64,000 nt of DNA from Piliocolobus tephrosceles (lineage: Eukaryota > Chordata > Mammalia > Primates > Cercopithecidae), in the NCBI RefSeq assembly GCF_002776525.5, contig NC_045434.1:116218141-116282140 (forward strand). Reading direction: 5' to 3'. Positions 12,832-24,504 of this stretch are shown here, piece by piece (position 1 is the stretch's first letter; every line of letters begins with the position of its first letter). The position numbers were made by a program, and so were the translations under genes. The notes under the pieces are model-generated. The model searched no databases, had not been told where the DNA came from, and was given only the letters and a program-made list of their open reading frames with translations.

Positions 12832-13065
12832 CCTAAATCTATCACTTCCTAACTGTGGCACCTCAAGTAAATCACTTATTTTTACTACATAATTGGCATA
12901 GTAATAATTCTACTTCATAGATTTGTCTCACATAACTTCATATATATAATTGTCATGATATAAGTTTCTATTACATAGAATAGTTACAGAGATTAGAGGA
13001 ATAATGAATATATGTATCTTTTAGAAACTTCTCTGGCACATAGAATCATCTCAGAGATGGTTGTT
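12832..13065 (+). mobile_element. MIR, 3' part, plus strand
   Basis: 'tatcacttcctaactgtggc' and 'aagtaaatcacttat' followed by 'acttctctggcacatagaat' match the order of MIR core and 3' landmarks (tcc-actag-ctgtgtg, gcaagttacttaac, gtgcctggcacatag). It is strongly diverged. Confidence 0.55.
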
Positions 13066-13261
13066 CTTCTTGCAGAACCATTACATACTAGTCTCTATGC
13101 TAAGCAGAGTATGTACCAATTGCCTGTCATCAAGAGCTCTCCATGTCATTGGAAAAGAAGCTAAAAATACCTCTAAAGTTGGTGCCATAAATTTCATATA
13201 TAATAAGTTTATATGTAACATTTATAAATTATTTATGCTATGAGTATATTTATACATTTTT

Positions 13262-13318
13262 AAAATAAATATATGCATATATATACATATATAAGTACAC
13301 ACATACACACACACAGAG
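13262..13318. repeat. Compound AT/AC microsatellite
   Basis: A mixed run of atatatgc, atatatacat, and then acacatacacacacacag. It is interrupted dinucleotide sequence. Confidence 0.85.
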
Positions 13319-13644
13319 AAAAGGGAGAGCTTAATTCTAACTATGGAGCAGTAAAAATTTGAGGTTGACTTTGAAAGCTGAATAGAGAATCACATGGAGA
13401 GAAACATGGAGAGAAAACTATTTTTAGACAAATAAAATAGCATAAATAAAAGCATTGAGGTATGTAACTGTAAGTATTGAATGAAATGGAAATTACAGTG
13501 CAGGCTTTGGGGGATAACTGGATATTTGCAGGACAAACAGTGATGTCTAAAATATATATAGTGGGCAAATTGTTCATTATAAATTATAAAACTATAAGAG
13601 GTTTCAAAAATAGAAGTGAATTACAATGACAATTAAAGAGCATA

Positions 13645-13880
13645 GGCCGGGGGTGGTGGCTCACGCCTATAGTTCCTGCACTTTGGGAGGCCAAGGCGGT
13701 CAGGAGTTCGAAACCAGTCTGGTCAATAGGGTGAAAACCCATCTCTATTAAAAATACAAAACAATTAGCTGGGCATCGTGGCTTTAACACGGGAGGTGGA
13801 GGTTGCAGTGAGGCGAGATTGTGCCACTGCACTCCAACCTGGGTGATAGAGTAAGAATCCGTGGCAAGAAAAAACAAAAA
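13645..13880 (+). mobile_element. Alu with two internal deletions, plus strand
   Basis: The left-arm start (ggccgggggtggtggctcac) and right-arm end are present. The stretch after 'gaggccaaggcgg' skips directly to 'tcaggagttcg', and after 'gggcatcgtggc' the sequence jumps to 'tttaacacgggaggtgg', losing the usual 'cgcctgtaatcccagc...' block. Flanks aaagagcata (13635-13644) and aaagagtcat (13880-13889) are a likely imperfect target duplication. The minus frame at 13584-13889 is a shadow. Confidence 0.9.
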
Positions 13881-13889
13881 AAGAGTCAT

Positions 13890-14323
13890 TCATGGAGGTG
13901 ATACAATTTAATAGCTCTCCAAGTTAGTGGAATTTGCCTAAACTCAGAAAGTTAGTTAAGTGTATTTGATGTAGTAAAGAATACAAAGAAAATCTGTCTC
14001 TGGGCCTGGAGAAGACCTGCCTGACCCAGTTAAAATAGATATGTGGAGAAATTGCTATGAATAAATTTTGCTAAACCTTATGGTATCATGACACTTAAGT
14101 GTGGTAAGCAAAATGTATTAAAACTTTAAGGCAACCATACATAAAGGAATGAAAGAAACAGAAAAGTTTTGCATATGAATATAGTCAGAAAGTCAACTAC
14201 CCATATATAGAAACTCTACTTGCTCCTCTATTGTAGGAATAGTTTTATCTGCTTAGTCTAGAGGAGTGATCAAGGGAGAAGAGGTCCTGGGTCTCATGAA
14301 GTCTATGCTTTAATAATGGAGAT
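13890..14323. other. Unrecognised DNA
   Basis: Nothing was recognised between the two Alus. Confidence 0.5.
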
Positions 14324-14662
14324 GACCAGGCACGATGGCTCATGCCTGTAATCCCAGCACTTTGGGAGGCCGAGGCAGATGGATCACGAGGTCAGGAGAT
14401 CAAAACCATCCTGGCTAACACGATGAAACCCTATCTTTACTAAAAATACAAAAAAAAAAAAAAAAAAATACAAAAAGTTAGTCAGGTGTGGTGGCAGGTG
14501 CCTGTGGTCCCAGCTACTTGGGAGGCTGAGGCAGGAGAATGACGTGACCTGGGAGGTGGAGCTTGCAGTGAGCTGAGATCACGCCACTGCACTACAACCT
14601 GGGGGACAGAGTGAGACCCCATCTCAATAAAAAATAAAAAAATAAATGAATAAATGAATAAA
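14324..14662 (+). mobile_element. Alu (AluY/S-like), plus strand
   Basis: Full-length Alu with an expanded middle A-rich linker (about 18 A, 14451-14468, followed by a second 'tacaaaaa') and a tail of AATA/AATGA units. The minus frame at 14482-14694 is a shadow. No clear target duplication was seen. Confidence 0.93.
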
Positions 14663-16489
14663 GGAGACACAGATAAATGAATAAACAAATACAATGATTC
14701 TAGTTAAAAATTTTAGAAAGTAAACAAAACAAGGTAAACTGATGGAAAATGAACTGAGACATGGGGTAACTTTAGAAAAGTTCTGTTGAAAGTTGACCAT
14801 TGATCTGAAACTTAAACAATAAGTTTATTTATGCAAAAATCTACAGGAAGAAATTCAGACATAACATACTTAGGGAAAAAAATAGCTGCAAAGCAATAGG
14901 GCCCAATTAGCATGTGAGAAACGGAAATAAATGTGTAAATAGAATAATCCTTTATAGGAAAAGCAAACACTATTGGATAACTGGATTATTAGATGTAAGG
15001 GATAAAGGAAGAAATATGCAAATGAATTTCCAAGGAGCGATCTAATAATTATTGAATGTCTGAGTGTTTTGATGTACATTTTTCAAATGAGTTTGGCAGC
15101 AATAAAAGTGCATGGTAGAACTCATTTAACATATGTGAAAGCAGTGGATTTCAGCTGTTGTGAGCTGTCACAATGTGATAATTCACAGGATTTGAAACTG
15201 GTTCTACTAACTTTAAAACCCATACCAGTGACATTTTACCATACTCCTTTTACTGGTTTCAGTGATACATAATGATATGATTGATACAGAGAAGATATTA
15301 GAAAAGAAAGTTAACATACTTACAAAATAGATTTTTTAGTCATCTACATAGGACTGCTTACCAGGTCATTGTAGATGGTTAACAGATAAAGGGGAGCCCA
15401 AAACTAAATCAATTTGAATAAATTCTATAAAGGAGAGAGTTGGGGGAAAATAGAAGCCCTTGGTAATGTTTATTCTGATCAGTCTATGGGGCTTAAAAAT
15501 ATTGATTTGATAAAAGCATTATGATTTTTAAAGTACATTTACCATTTGGTTACCAAATATTAATATTTTAATATTTTCCAAATATTAAAATTTGGGATTT
15601 AGGATAACTAGGAATAACAAAATTTTTCAGGAAGGTTGGTTTTGACCTCATTGGAATACTAATCGTTTTTAAGGGAATCTCTATTGGAGTAATCCATTTG
15701 AAAACAAATCCAACTAGTTGTGAAACTTTGGCTTTATTTTACAGCAGTTCTAGGAAGTGATGACTATATTAATACTGAAATATAGAGAAATAATAAAAAT
15801 ATTTGCTAAAATATGACAATTTAAATAATTAAATTTGAGTAATTTATGTAGAGAATGATACAATAAAAAAGCTACAAAATCAGTGGGAAAGTATTTCTGC
15901 CTTTTTAGCATACTTAGTCTTGTTCAGAGTAATTTGCATGGAAGAAAAAGCAGTGGATGAAATGAGAATTCTGGGAAGATGTCAAGGTAAAATGTATTAG
16001 GAATCTGTCTTCTCACCCAGGCAACAATTGCACTAGCAGAGTTTGTCTGGTATAACTATTTTCCAACTTTTTAGAGTGTTGGACCCTTACAACTTTCAGG
16101 AAGAGGCTTGGGCAGTAAATTACAGTTAATTCCTGTCAATATCATTTCTTAGCTCAGAGACAATTATCCATTTTCGCTCTCCAGCCCTGTAGCAGACAGC
16201 AATGTATTTGTTACTGGACCAGCTGTCACACAGCTTGCAGGAGCCAGAGTGGGCAATAAAGAGCCTGTCTTCAAAATGTTGTTGACCTGTGTTCTGATTG
16301 TTGATTGCTATTTCTGACCACATAGATGCAAGCACAGTGGCAAGCAGCCATTTTTCACTCCCTCCTCAGTTGTTGGAAGCCCCTCTCTCTTGTTCTGAAA
16401 CAACTTCCAGGGGATCCTAAAGAGCCAGCACCTTTATCCTCCATTTCATTTTTCTATCTTTTTATTTTCTTTTTGAGATACATCCTTTA
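14663..16489. other. Unrecognised DNA
   Basis: No repeat family was recognised. An AT-only near-palindrome occurs at about 15553-15595. The section at 16120-16480 is less AT-rich and leads into L1M ORF1-like sequence, so it could be a degraded L1M 5' region, but I could not match it. Confidence 0.45.
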
Positions 16490-17598
16490 AACACTACAGC
16501 ATTCAAAAGTAACTGCATATACAGGAGAATTAGAAATTTAGCACAAAAGCACAGGGAATGGCTCAGAAAAGATACGACAAAATCTTCATTTTACACCTCA
16601 CACTGCTCTTGAGCACAGAAACAGTCTTTAACAATAAAAGAAAAATAAACAACAGCAAATTCTAGGGAAAGAAAGAATTCTGATTGCCAGAAATAAAACA
16701 TCATTTCAAATGTTCAGCTTTGAATAAAAATTGATAAAACATACAGAGAAAGGAGAAAGTATGACTCAAAGAAGCAAAACGAAACAAAACAAAAACAAAA
16801 CAGAAACTCTCTCTGAGAATGATTGGATGATAGACATACATACTAGACAAAGTCCTAAAACAACCATCTGAAAAATGCTTAAAAACTAAAGAAACATGAA
16901 GAAAGTGAAAAAAACAAGTATGAGGAAAATTAAAATATCACTAAAGAGACAGAAAAGCTAAAATAATACAAAAATTCTAAATCTGAAAAGTACAATAACT
17001 AAAATGAAAAACTATCTGCAAATATTAAAAGGCAGATTTAGGCTGGGTGCGGTGGCTCAAGCCTGTAATCCCAGCACTTTGGGAGGCCGAGACGGGCGGA
17101 TCATGAGGTCAGGAGATCGAGACCATCCTGGCTGACACGGTGAAACCCCGTCTCTACTAAAAAATACAAAAAAACTAGCCGGGCGAGGTGGCGGGCGCCT
17201 GTAGTCCCAGCTACTCGGGAGGCTGAGGCGGGAGAAAAAAAAAAAAAAAAAAAGTCAGATTTGAACAGAAGGTAGAAGAATCAGTGAATTTAAAGATAGA
17301 ACAATGGAATATACCGAGACTGAAAAACAGAAAGAATAAGGATTGACAAAAGCGAATGGAGACTAAGGAACATATGGAACACATGAAGCAGACCAAAATA
17401 TACATAGTGGTGATTCCATTAGGAGAAGAGAGAAACAAAGGAGAAGAATTATTTGAAGATCTTTGGCTGAAAATTGTCTAAGTTTGATAAAGGACAGGAA
17501 TACAAACATCCGAGAAGCTCAATCAACTCCAAGTAGGAAGAATTCAAAATGATCCACACCAAGATATTGTACTCAAACTGTCAAAAGCCAAAGACAAA

Positions 17599-17630
<32 letters not shown>

Positions 17631-17985
17631 CTGTGAAAGCAGTAAGACCAAGTACAAGGGTCCACCAGTAACATTATCAGCAGAATCATCATCAGAAAGT
17701 TTGAAATCTAAAAGGATGATGATATAGTTTAAAGTAATAAGTAAAAAAATCTGTCGAACAAGAATCTTGTATCTGGGAAAACATTTATCCTCAAAAGGAG
17801 GGAAGAATTAAAATATGCCAAAATTAATGAAAGCTCAGGAAGTTTGTTTCCTCCAGACCATCCTTGAAGGAAATGCTAAAGGAAGTCATGTAAGTTGAAA
17901 TGAAAACAAGACAGTAAATCAAAACTATATAAACCGATGAATATCTCAATAAAGGCAATTGCATTGACAAATTTAAAACCTACAT
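16490..17985 (+). mobile_element. L1M 5' part (ORF1 region), plus strand, interrupted by an Alu
   Basis: Landmarks of the older-L1 ORF1 region occur in order: 'aaaagtacaataactaaaat' near 16986, 'tccgagaagctcaatcaact' near 17508, 'actcaaactgtcaaaagcc' near 17573, 'acattatcagcagaatcatc' near 17671, then a glycine/lysine-poor C-terminal segment. It is riddled with stops. An AluY sits at 17041-17253, and an A26 expansion at 17605-17630 replaces the usual 'gacaaagag' stretch. The family role is an RNA-binding retrotransposition protein; this copy is dead. Confidence 0.82.
17041..17253 (+). mobile_element. AluY, plus strand, 3'-truncated but ending in poly(A)
   Basis: The left arm and the first third of the right arm are present, with high-quality young-Alu bases (many CpGs kept). 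Right after 'ggctgaggcgggag' the sequence becomes A19 (17235-17253), so the final ~90 bases of the right arm are missing. Flanks ggcagattta (17031-17040) and gtcagatttg (17254-17263) match at 8 of 10 and look like a target duplication, so the tail end appears to be the real insertion edge. Confidence 0.92.
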
Positions 17986-18728
17986 AGCGAATTTGTAAAA
18001 ATAACGATACTGCCAAAAGAAATCTTCAGATTTAATGCAATTTCCATTGAAATATCATCATCATTCTTCATTGAACTAGGAAAAAAAAAAAAAAAAAGTT
18101 GTAAAAGTTATATAGAATCAAAAAATAGCCTGCACAGCCAAGGCAAGACTAAGCAAAAAGACCAAATCTGAAGCCATCACATTACCTAACTTCAAACCAT
18201 ACCACAAGTCTATAGTCAACAAAACAGCATAGTACTTGCATAAAAATAGGCACATAGATCAATGAAAGAGACTAGAGGACTCAGAGAAAAAGCCAAATAC
18301 TTACAGCCAACTGATCTTTCACAAATCGAACAAAAACATACAGTGGGGAAGGACATCCTATTCAATAAATGGTCGTGAGATAATTGGCAAGCCACATATA
18401 TGAGAATAAAACTGGATCCTCTTCTCTCACCTTATACAGAAAGCAACTCAAGATGAATCAAATAGTTAAATGTAAGACAAGAAACCATAAAAATTCTAGA
18501 AGTTTACTTCAGAAAAACCCTTCTAGACGTTGGCTTCAGCAAAAAGTTCATGGCCAAGAAGTCAAAAACAAATGCAAAAATAAAATAAAATAAATAAAAT
18601 AAAATAAAGTAAAATAAAATAAAATAAAATAAACAGATGGGACTTCATTAAACTTAAAAGCTTCCAGACATCATAAAAAAAAAAAAAAAAAAAATCAGCA
18701 GAGTAAACAGACAAACTACAGAGTGAGA
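17986..18728 (+). mobile_element. L1 ORF2 3' portion (L1P/L1MA-like), plus strand
   Basis: It follows the ORF2 region downstream of the reverse transcriptase: 'aacagcatagtacttgcat', 'tattcaataaatggtcgtg', 'gggacttcattaaactt', 'agagtaaacagacaaactac'. Stops and A-tract expansions (18081-18097, 18675-18694) break it. The 69-codon frame at 18384-18593 is a remnant. It abuts L1M ORF1-like sequence in the same orientation and could be a separate insertion or the same element with a large internal deletion. Confidence 0.85.
18576..18632. repeat. (TAAAA)n microsatellite
   Basis: About 11 units of TAAAA with a few TAAA and TAAAG variants. It is expanded within the L1 ORF2 fragment. Confidence 0.92.
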
Positions 18729-18933
18729 TAATTCAATGGTATTGCTTGGTAATATTATTTACCAAAAAGTTGTCCACTTTCCTTGAGAGTATAAATGAAT
18801 CCCAATATCCTATGTACCATGTTTCTTTTTTTTTTTTATTTCTTAAGAGGTGTGAATGATTTCTAAGGGTGTTTGTTTTGTTCTTAGACTAGAGATAAGT
18901 CCCCAAATCTATCATAGTATACATTGGGAATTT

Positions 18934-19291
18934 TGTGAACTGAATATTTGTGTCCTCCAAAAATTCATATTTTGTAATCCTAACCCCCAGTGTGAGGGTA
19001 TTTGAACATGGGGCCTTTGAAAGGAAAGTCAGTCATGCAAGTGAAACCTTCATGAATGAAATTAGTGTCACTATAAACAAGACCCCAGAGAGCTCTCTAG
19101 CCTCCTTTCCCGTATTTGAGGACAGTAAGAAGGCCAATGTTTGTAAGCTAGGAAACAGACCTTCATCAGACATTTAATTTGCTTGTGCCTTTATCTTAGA
19201 ATACTCAGTCTCCATAACTGTTAGAAATAAGTGTTTTTTAAGCTACTTAGTATATAAAAATTTGTCATAACACCTTGAACAAACTAATATA
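18934..19291 (+). mobile_element. MLT1-type MaLR 5' LTR, plus strand
   Basis: It begins tgtgaactgaatatttgtg and has MLT1 landmarks 'tcctaacccccagtgtg', 'ggggcctttga', 'gagagctctctagcctcc', ending 'aacaaactaatata'. The 75-codon frame at 18950-19177 is a shadow. MaLR internal sequence follows directly. Confidence 0.87.
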
Positions 19292-19637
19292 GAAATTGGT
19301 AATGAGAACTGTAAGTTCTGGTATAATACATACCCAAAATTGTGGAAGCATTTTTAAATCAAGATAATGGAAAAATGTTGCAAAACATTTGAGATGCATG
19401 CTACAAAAATCATAGATAGTAGTGAAAAAAAAAAAGTAAGATAATTCTGATGAAGATTCAGAAAGAAAATAGAGATATAAAGAAAGCTTTGTCTTCTCAT
19501 AGAAATCTAAGTAATAAGGAACAGAATTTTGGCATAAACACAGACAGAGTAAAGGCTATTCTGAAGAGATCTCAAGTGGAAATGAGAAACATGGTATTCA
19601 GCAATGGATAATAGGTGATTCTTCTTAAAAAAGGGAC
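19292..19637 (+). mobile_element. MLT1 internal region, 5' part
   Basis: 'tgtggaagcatttttaaatc', 'tttgagatgcatgctacaaa' and 'ttctgatgaagattcagaaag' follow the start of the MLT1 internal sequence. It is cut off by an MLT2A LTR at 19638. Confidence 0.75.
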
Positions 19638-20059
19638 TGTGATGATTAGTACTGAGTGTCAACATGGTTGGATTGAAAGATGCAATGTATTGATCCTGGG
19701 TGTGTCTGTGAGAGTGTTGTCATGGGAAATTAACATTTGAGTCAGTGGGCTGGGTAAGGCAGACCCACCCTTAATCTGGGTGGACACCATGTAATCAGCT
19801 GCCAGCACATCTAGAGGATAAAGCAGGCAGAAAAACATGAAAAGGCTAGACTGGCTTAGCCTCCCAATCTACATCAATCTCCCATGCTGGTTGTTTCCTT
19901 TCCTCTGGTATCAGACTGTGAGTTCTTCAGCTTTGGGACTCAGAGTGGCTTCCTGGCTCATCTGCTTGCAGACAGCCTATTGTGAGACCTTGTTATCATA
20001 TCCTATTATGTATATATATTCTATTAGTTCTGTCTCTCTAGAGAACTCTAATTAATACA
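19638..20059 (+). mobile_element. MLT2A-type ERVL 5' LTR, plus strand
   Basis: It starts tgtgatgattagtactgagt, then 'tattgatcctgggtgtgtct', 'gtcagtgggctgggtaaggc', and ends 'ctctaattaataca'. This is the LTR of the HERV-L/ERVL group. It is shorter than a complete copy in the middle. The frame at 19837-20055 is a shadow. Confidence 0.87.
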
Positions 20060-21800
20060 GATTTTGGTACCAGGAGTGTTTCCAGAGGAACAGATTATTA
20101 TTAATGGAACTCCATTAAGAATGGACTTGTTTCATTGGTTTTGGGGCTTCTGTAGTTCTCTGCTCAACATGATTAGACCCAAAAATTCTTAGGACTCTAC
20201 CTCTAATAGTATAGAGAACACTGTTAATCCTTGGCATGAACTGTTTAGAGAGTTATGCAAAATAAATGCATAAGACACTGGTGATCCACTGCTCATGAGA
20301 GGCAATGAGTTTAGTGACTCTATACATAATACCTTTGACTCTATGTGGAAAACCAAGAAACATAAGAGTTCCGTGAGTCAGAGTCTTATCTCCTACAGAA
20401 AAAGGGCTGAAACTGTGGAAAAATGAACAGAAGCTCTTATCATGAGAGTGGCTAACCTGCAATGAAAGGTACATGCACAGCCTCACAAGGTGTCTACTGT
20501 TAAGGTGAGAGAATTGATTGAAAAAGAATTAAACCCTGAAATTTGGAATGGGAATATGTCAGACGACCTTGTTGAAGTTGAGGACACTGAGCTTGTAAAT
20601 TCTGATGAATCTTTTTTTTGCCAGAAGAAACAGCTTTTCATCCCCAGAAATGGCAATACCGCCTCCCAGACCCATGGTGCCATCAGCCTTTCCATCTGCC
20701 TCCGAGGATACAAACCTACACTGCCTAGGGCAATAGTGATGGCCTCCCCTGAGGCAGTTGCCAGAGGCAGGATAATGTTGGTTCTTCCCAGGAGCCACTC
20801 CCAATGCCCCTGTTTGTTTCTAGACGTATAACTAGACTAAAGTCCTGGCGGGCTCCTAGAGGTGAAATTTGGAGTGTTACCCATGAGGAGGTGTGCTACA
20901 CTTGAAAAGAACTGCTTGAACTTTCTAATTTATATGAGCAGAAACCTGGAGAGCAGACATGGGGATGGATATTAAGTGTGTGTTGGATAATGGTGGAAGG
21001 AATATAGAGTTGGGTCCAGCTGAATTTGTTGACTTGGGCCCACTAAGTAAGGATTCTGAATTTAATGCTTCAGCTCAAGGAGTTAAAAAAGGTCGTAATC
21101 GTTCATTTGCTTGGTTAGCTGGAATATGGATTAAAATATGGTCCCCTGTGAATAAGCTGGAAATGCCTGATCGTTCTTGGTTTAATGTAGAGGAGGGGAT
21201 CCAAAGGCATAGGAAGTTTGGAATGGTGGAGTAGATTAGTTATTTTAGACCAACTCATCTCAGCTTGGAGCATCCAGAATATATACCCTTGACCAATGCC
21301 TTGTGAAATAGATTCGTGAGGGCAGCACCTGCACCTTTGAAGAGGCCAATAATTGCTCTCCTCTGTATGTTAGATCTGACAATGGAAAACTCAGTCACTC
21401 AGTTACAAAATTTAAATACAATGGGAATAATTGAATCACAAGATGCCAGGGGCAAGTGGTAGTACTCAACCATGAAAGGCAAGGTGGGCATAGCTACCAT
21501 AATGGACAAAAAAGGCAAAGCAGCAATCAGAATAGTCCGACACATGGAGAGTTCTGGCATTTGCTAATTAATCATGGTGCTCCTAGAAGTGAAATCAACA
21601 GGAAGCCTACTGCATTCCTACTTAATTTATGTAATCAGAAAACTTCCAGGTCAAATGGACAAAAGTCTAATTTGAATAAAAGAAACAGAAAATCATGACC
21701 CCTCAATCAATTTCCAGACTTGAGCCGGTTTACATACCTAGAACCCCTTGAATGAAGGGGATGCCAAGCACACTCCCAGGTTAAACAAAGGAAATAGAGA
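20060..21800 (+). pseudogene. ERVL internal region, leader and gag-like, degraded
   Basis: 'ttttggtaccaggagtg' just after the LTR is the expected tRNA-primer area of ERVL elements. Downstream, plus-strand frames at 20490-20831 (113 codons, acidic N-terminal part), 20959-21234 and 21456-21698 look like pieces of the ERVL gag region, separated by stops and frameshifts. No intact gag domain could be delimited. The family product is a structural capsid polyprotein; this copy cannot make one. The end near 21800 is approximate. Confidence 0.7.
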
Positions 21801-21879
21801 AAACATTAGAAAATGAAAAGCATTTTGGACCTCTCAGACCATATAAAATTAGACCATATAAATATTTGTCTGTGAACAT

Positions 21880-22510
21880 ATGCTATTCTTCAAGATAAAC
21901 TTCAAAGAAAATTCAGAACCACTCTTTTCAACACCTGCCCAGAGTTCCCATTCTGGGGGCATGGCTGCTTCCCCTTTAATTTCAAAAGGCAGAACCAATA
22001 ACTAGCGGAGCTTTGGGGGCAAGGTAAACAAGCAAAGCAATGGGCATGACCTGTCCTACCTTGACAAAAAAAAAATGTGGCAAGAACAGTGCCCTGGCCC
22101 AGAGACAGAACATGGTTGAAGACACCCAAGAGAGCTACAGAATGTGCAATATCCTACCAAAATTTGGGCAGAAAATTGCAACTTCATTGGGTCTAAAGGT
22201 GGGACTACCATCTCTGTGATCTCTGTGGACCTGGAGTGCAAAGAATGGAGTCAAAGAGGATTATTCTTGAGCATTATCATCTTACTCATTTTATGCAGGT
22301 TTTTTTGTTGTTGTTGTTGTTGTTTGTTTGTTTGTTTGTTTGTTTGTTTTGCCAGGTTTTAGTCTTGCTTGGGGCCTTCCATTCTTTACTTCTTTCTCTT
22401 TTCTGAAATGGGGTAATGGGTTTTTTATGCTATGCCTGTACCTCCACTGAATTTTGGAAGCATCTAACCTGTTTGGTTTTCACAAGTTCATAACTTTAAA
22501 AAAACTGCCA
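21880..22510 (+). mobile_element. MLT1 internal region, 3' part
   Basis: 'caaagaatggagtcaaagag', 'agtcttgcttggggcctt', 'tatgctatgcctgtacctcc' and 'ttggaagcatctaacctg' are characteristic of the 3' end of MLT1 internal sequence. No 3' LTR follows. Together with 19292-19637 it may be one MLT1 element split by the ERVL sequence. The left edge is approximate. Confidence 0.7.
22301..22350. repeat. (TTG)n/(TTTG)n compound microsatellite
   Basis: About six TTG units followed by about seven TTTG units, lying inside the MLT1 internal fragment. Confidence 0.93.
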
Positions 22511-23149
22511 CACTAGGAATTGAAGCTCTAATCTCTCTCATATAGGGTTTCTATTATATATAGATAAGATGAAGGACTTTAGAGCAAATCTTCAACTTCT
22601 TTCTGTAGAAGATTGTTTTGCATTAGCCTTTGACCATACATATTCCCATTTTTAAGCAGATAGATAGATTGATAACAAAAGTCAAACAATACAGGATAAC
22701 CAATAATATATATTCACTTTCATATCTCAATTCTCTTCTCTCTTACTTTCTTACGTGTTGTTAAACTAAGTATTGTTTCTGTTTTTTAGTATTTTTAGTA
22801 TTAAACTTCCAAACTTAAGCATTAAAGTTCACCTAAAATGTTCTTCTTGTTCTATTTGATGAACTCCAACATGACTCAATATATAATGTACACTCTCACT
22901 AAGAGAAGACCAAGCATTTCTTAAAACATGCCAGTTTTTTAAAATTTTCTATATGTTTTATGCTTTTATGGTTGTTGTTTTTCAATGAATTTACTAATGT
23001 CTTTAATGTTTCATTTTATTTGGTGACCTGGGTAGTCTTTGTGCTGAGTTTGTTGGTAAAACACTAGTCTTCATGTTGCTGTGAAAGCATTTTGTAGATA
23101 TGGTCTTTGTATGGGTACACTAAACGTAGATTATAAATGTAATGCTGTA
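22511..23149. other. Unrecognised AT-rich DNA between MLT1 and ERVL pol fragments
   Basis: Nothing was confidently recognised. The stretch 23025-23110 ('tggtgacctgggtagtcttt', 'gctgtgaaagcattttgtag') resembles the opening of some MaLR/ERVL LTRs, but the match is too weak to call. Confidence 0.4.
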
Positions 23150-24475
23150 GATCTAGGGACTAGAGAGGTCTCTAATAATTTGGTTGGTTGGCTAAAACAT
23201 AAACCAAAAGTTGGAGTATACTTAATGAAGTTGAAATGACAGATGTGCTTATATATGCAGAGAGATCAAGGGAATTTTAGTTCAGATCTGTCTCATCAGG
23301 GTCTATCAGGTCCCTGCACACATTCTGCAGTCATTTCCCCAGTCCTGGAAAACATAATTAATTATAGACATCCCCCAAAACTGGGATCCAGAATAGGTCC
23401 CTGAGTTAAAAGGATTCAAGGCAATTATAGTAAGAAAAGTCAAGCTGAAACCATTAGAACTATCTGTACCTAGGAAAATAGTAAACCAATGGCAATCCCA
23501 CATTCCTGAAGGAAATACAGAGATTAGTAAATCATCAAGAACTTGAAAATACTGCAGTGAGGATTTGCAGCATGTCCCCATTCAGTTCAACTATTTGGCC
23601 TGTGCAAAAAACAAACAAACAAAAAACCAAAAAGCAAAAACAAAAAACAAAACAAGAAAACACTAACATGGGCCTTGATGAATGACAAGTAATTATTTTC
23701 AGCTTCACCAGGGGATGATTCCAACTCCAGCTGCTGCTTAAAATGCAGTTTTATTGCTTGAGCAAATTAACACATCCTTTGGTACTTAGTGTGTAGCTAT
23801 TGATCTTGCAGATAATTTTTTTTTCTCAATACCTGTTAAAAAAGACTACCAGGAACAGTGTTCTTTTTCTGGTAAGGCCAGGAATATACCTGTATTTTAC
23901 TACTTCAGGGGTTTATCAGCTATTCAGATCTTTGTCATGATTTAGCTCATGGGGATTTCAATAACCTTTCTCTTCCATTAGACATCATGTTAGTTCATTA
24001 TCTTAATAAGATTACTTGATAGGACATAGTGAGCAGCCAGTGGCAACTATCCTTAACTTATTGCTAAGACATTTGCATAACACTGTATGAAACACAAATC
24101 TGACCAAAAATTAGGAGACTTCAAACTCAGCGAAACTTCTATGGGTCCAGAGGTGTGCAACACATCAAGACTTCTCATGCGTATGACAGATAAATTGTTA
24201 CCTATGATGTTTTCTACAACCAAAATAGAGATACAACGCCTAATAGGCAACCTCTGATGGGCTTCTTTACATGAAGCATATTCCTCTTTTGGATGTGCTA
24301 CTCTAGTCCATTTAGTCCATTCAGTGAATGATGCAAAAGCTGCTAGCTTTATATGGGGTCTAGACTAACAGAAGGACCTGCAACGAAACCAGGCAGTCAT
24401 GCAAGCTGCTCTACCACTTGTGCCATATGATCCCGCTGACCCAAGAGTGATTGACATTTCAGTGCACATAAAGAT
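23150..24475 (+). pseudogene. ERVL pol-like fragment (protease/reverse transcriptase region), degraded
   Basis: The sequence follows ERVL pol on the plus strand: 'aaaactgggatccagaatag', 'aatcccacattcctgaagga', 'agcaaattaacacatccttt', 'gtgtagctattgatcttgc', 'ggtttatcagctattcagatc', 'atacaacgcctaataggc', 'caagctgctctaccacttg'. The reverse-transcriptase active-site motif expected near 23990-24020 (family Tyr-x-Asp-Asp) is lost: both aspartates are replaced and a stop follows. Many stops and small indels occur elsewhere. The ancestral role was copying the retroviral RNA to DNA; this copy is inactive. An A/CAAA-rich expansion lies at 23607-23660. Confidence 0.82.
23607..23660. repeat. A-rich (CAAA/CAAAA)n low-complexity tract
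   Basis: An irregular run of caaac, caaaaaacc and caaaaac units inside the ERVL pol fragment. Confidence 0.85.
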
Positions 24476-24504
24476 GCCAAAACTAATAAATGAGTAAAAT
24501 ATTT

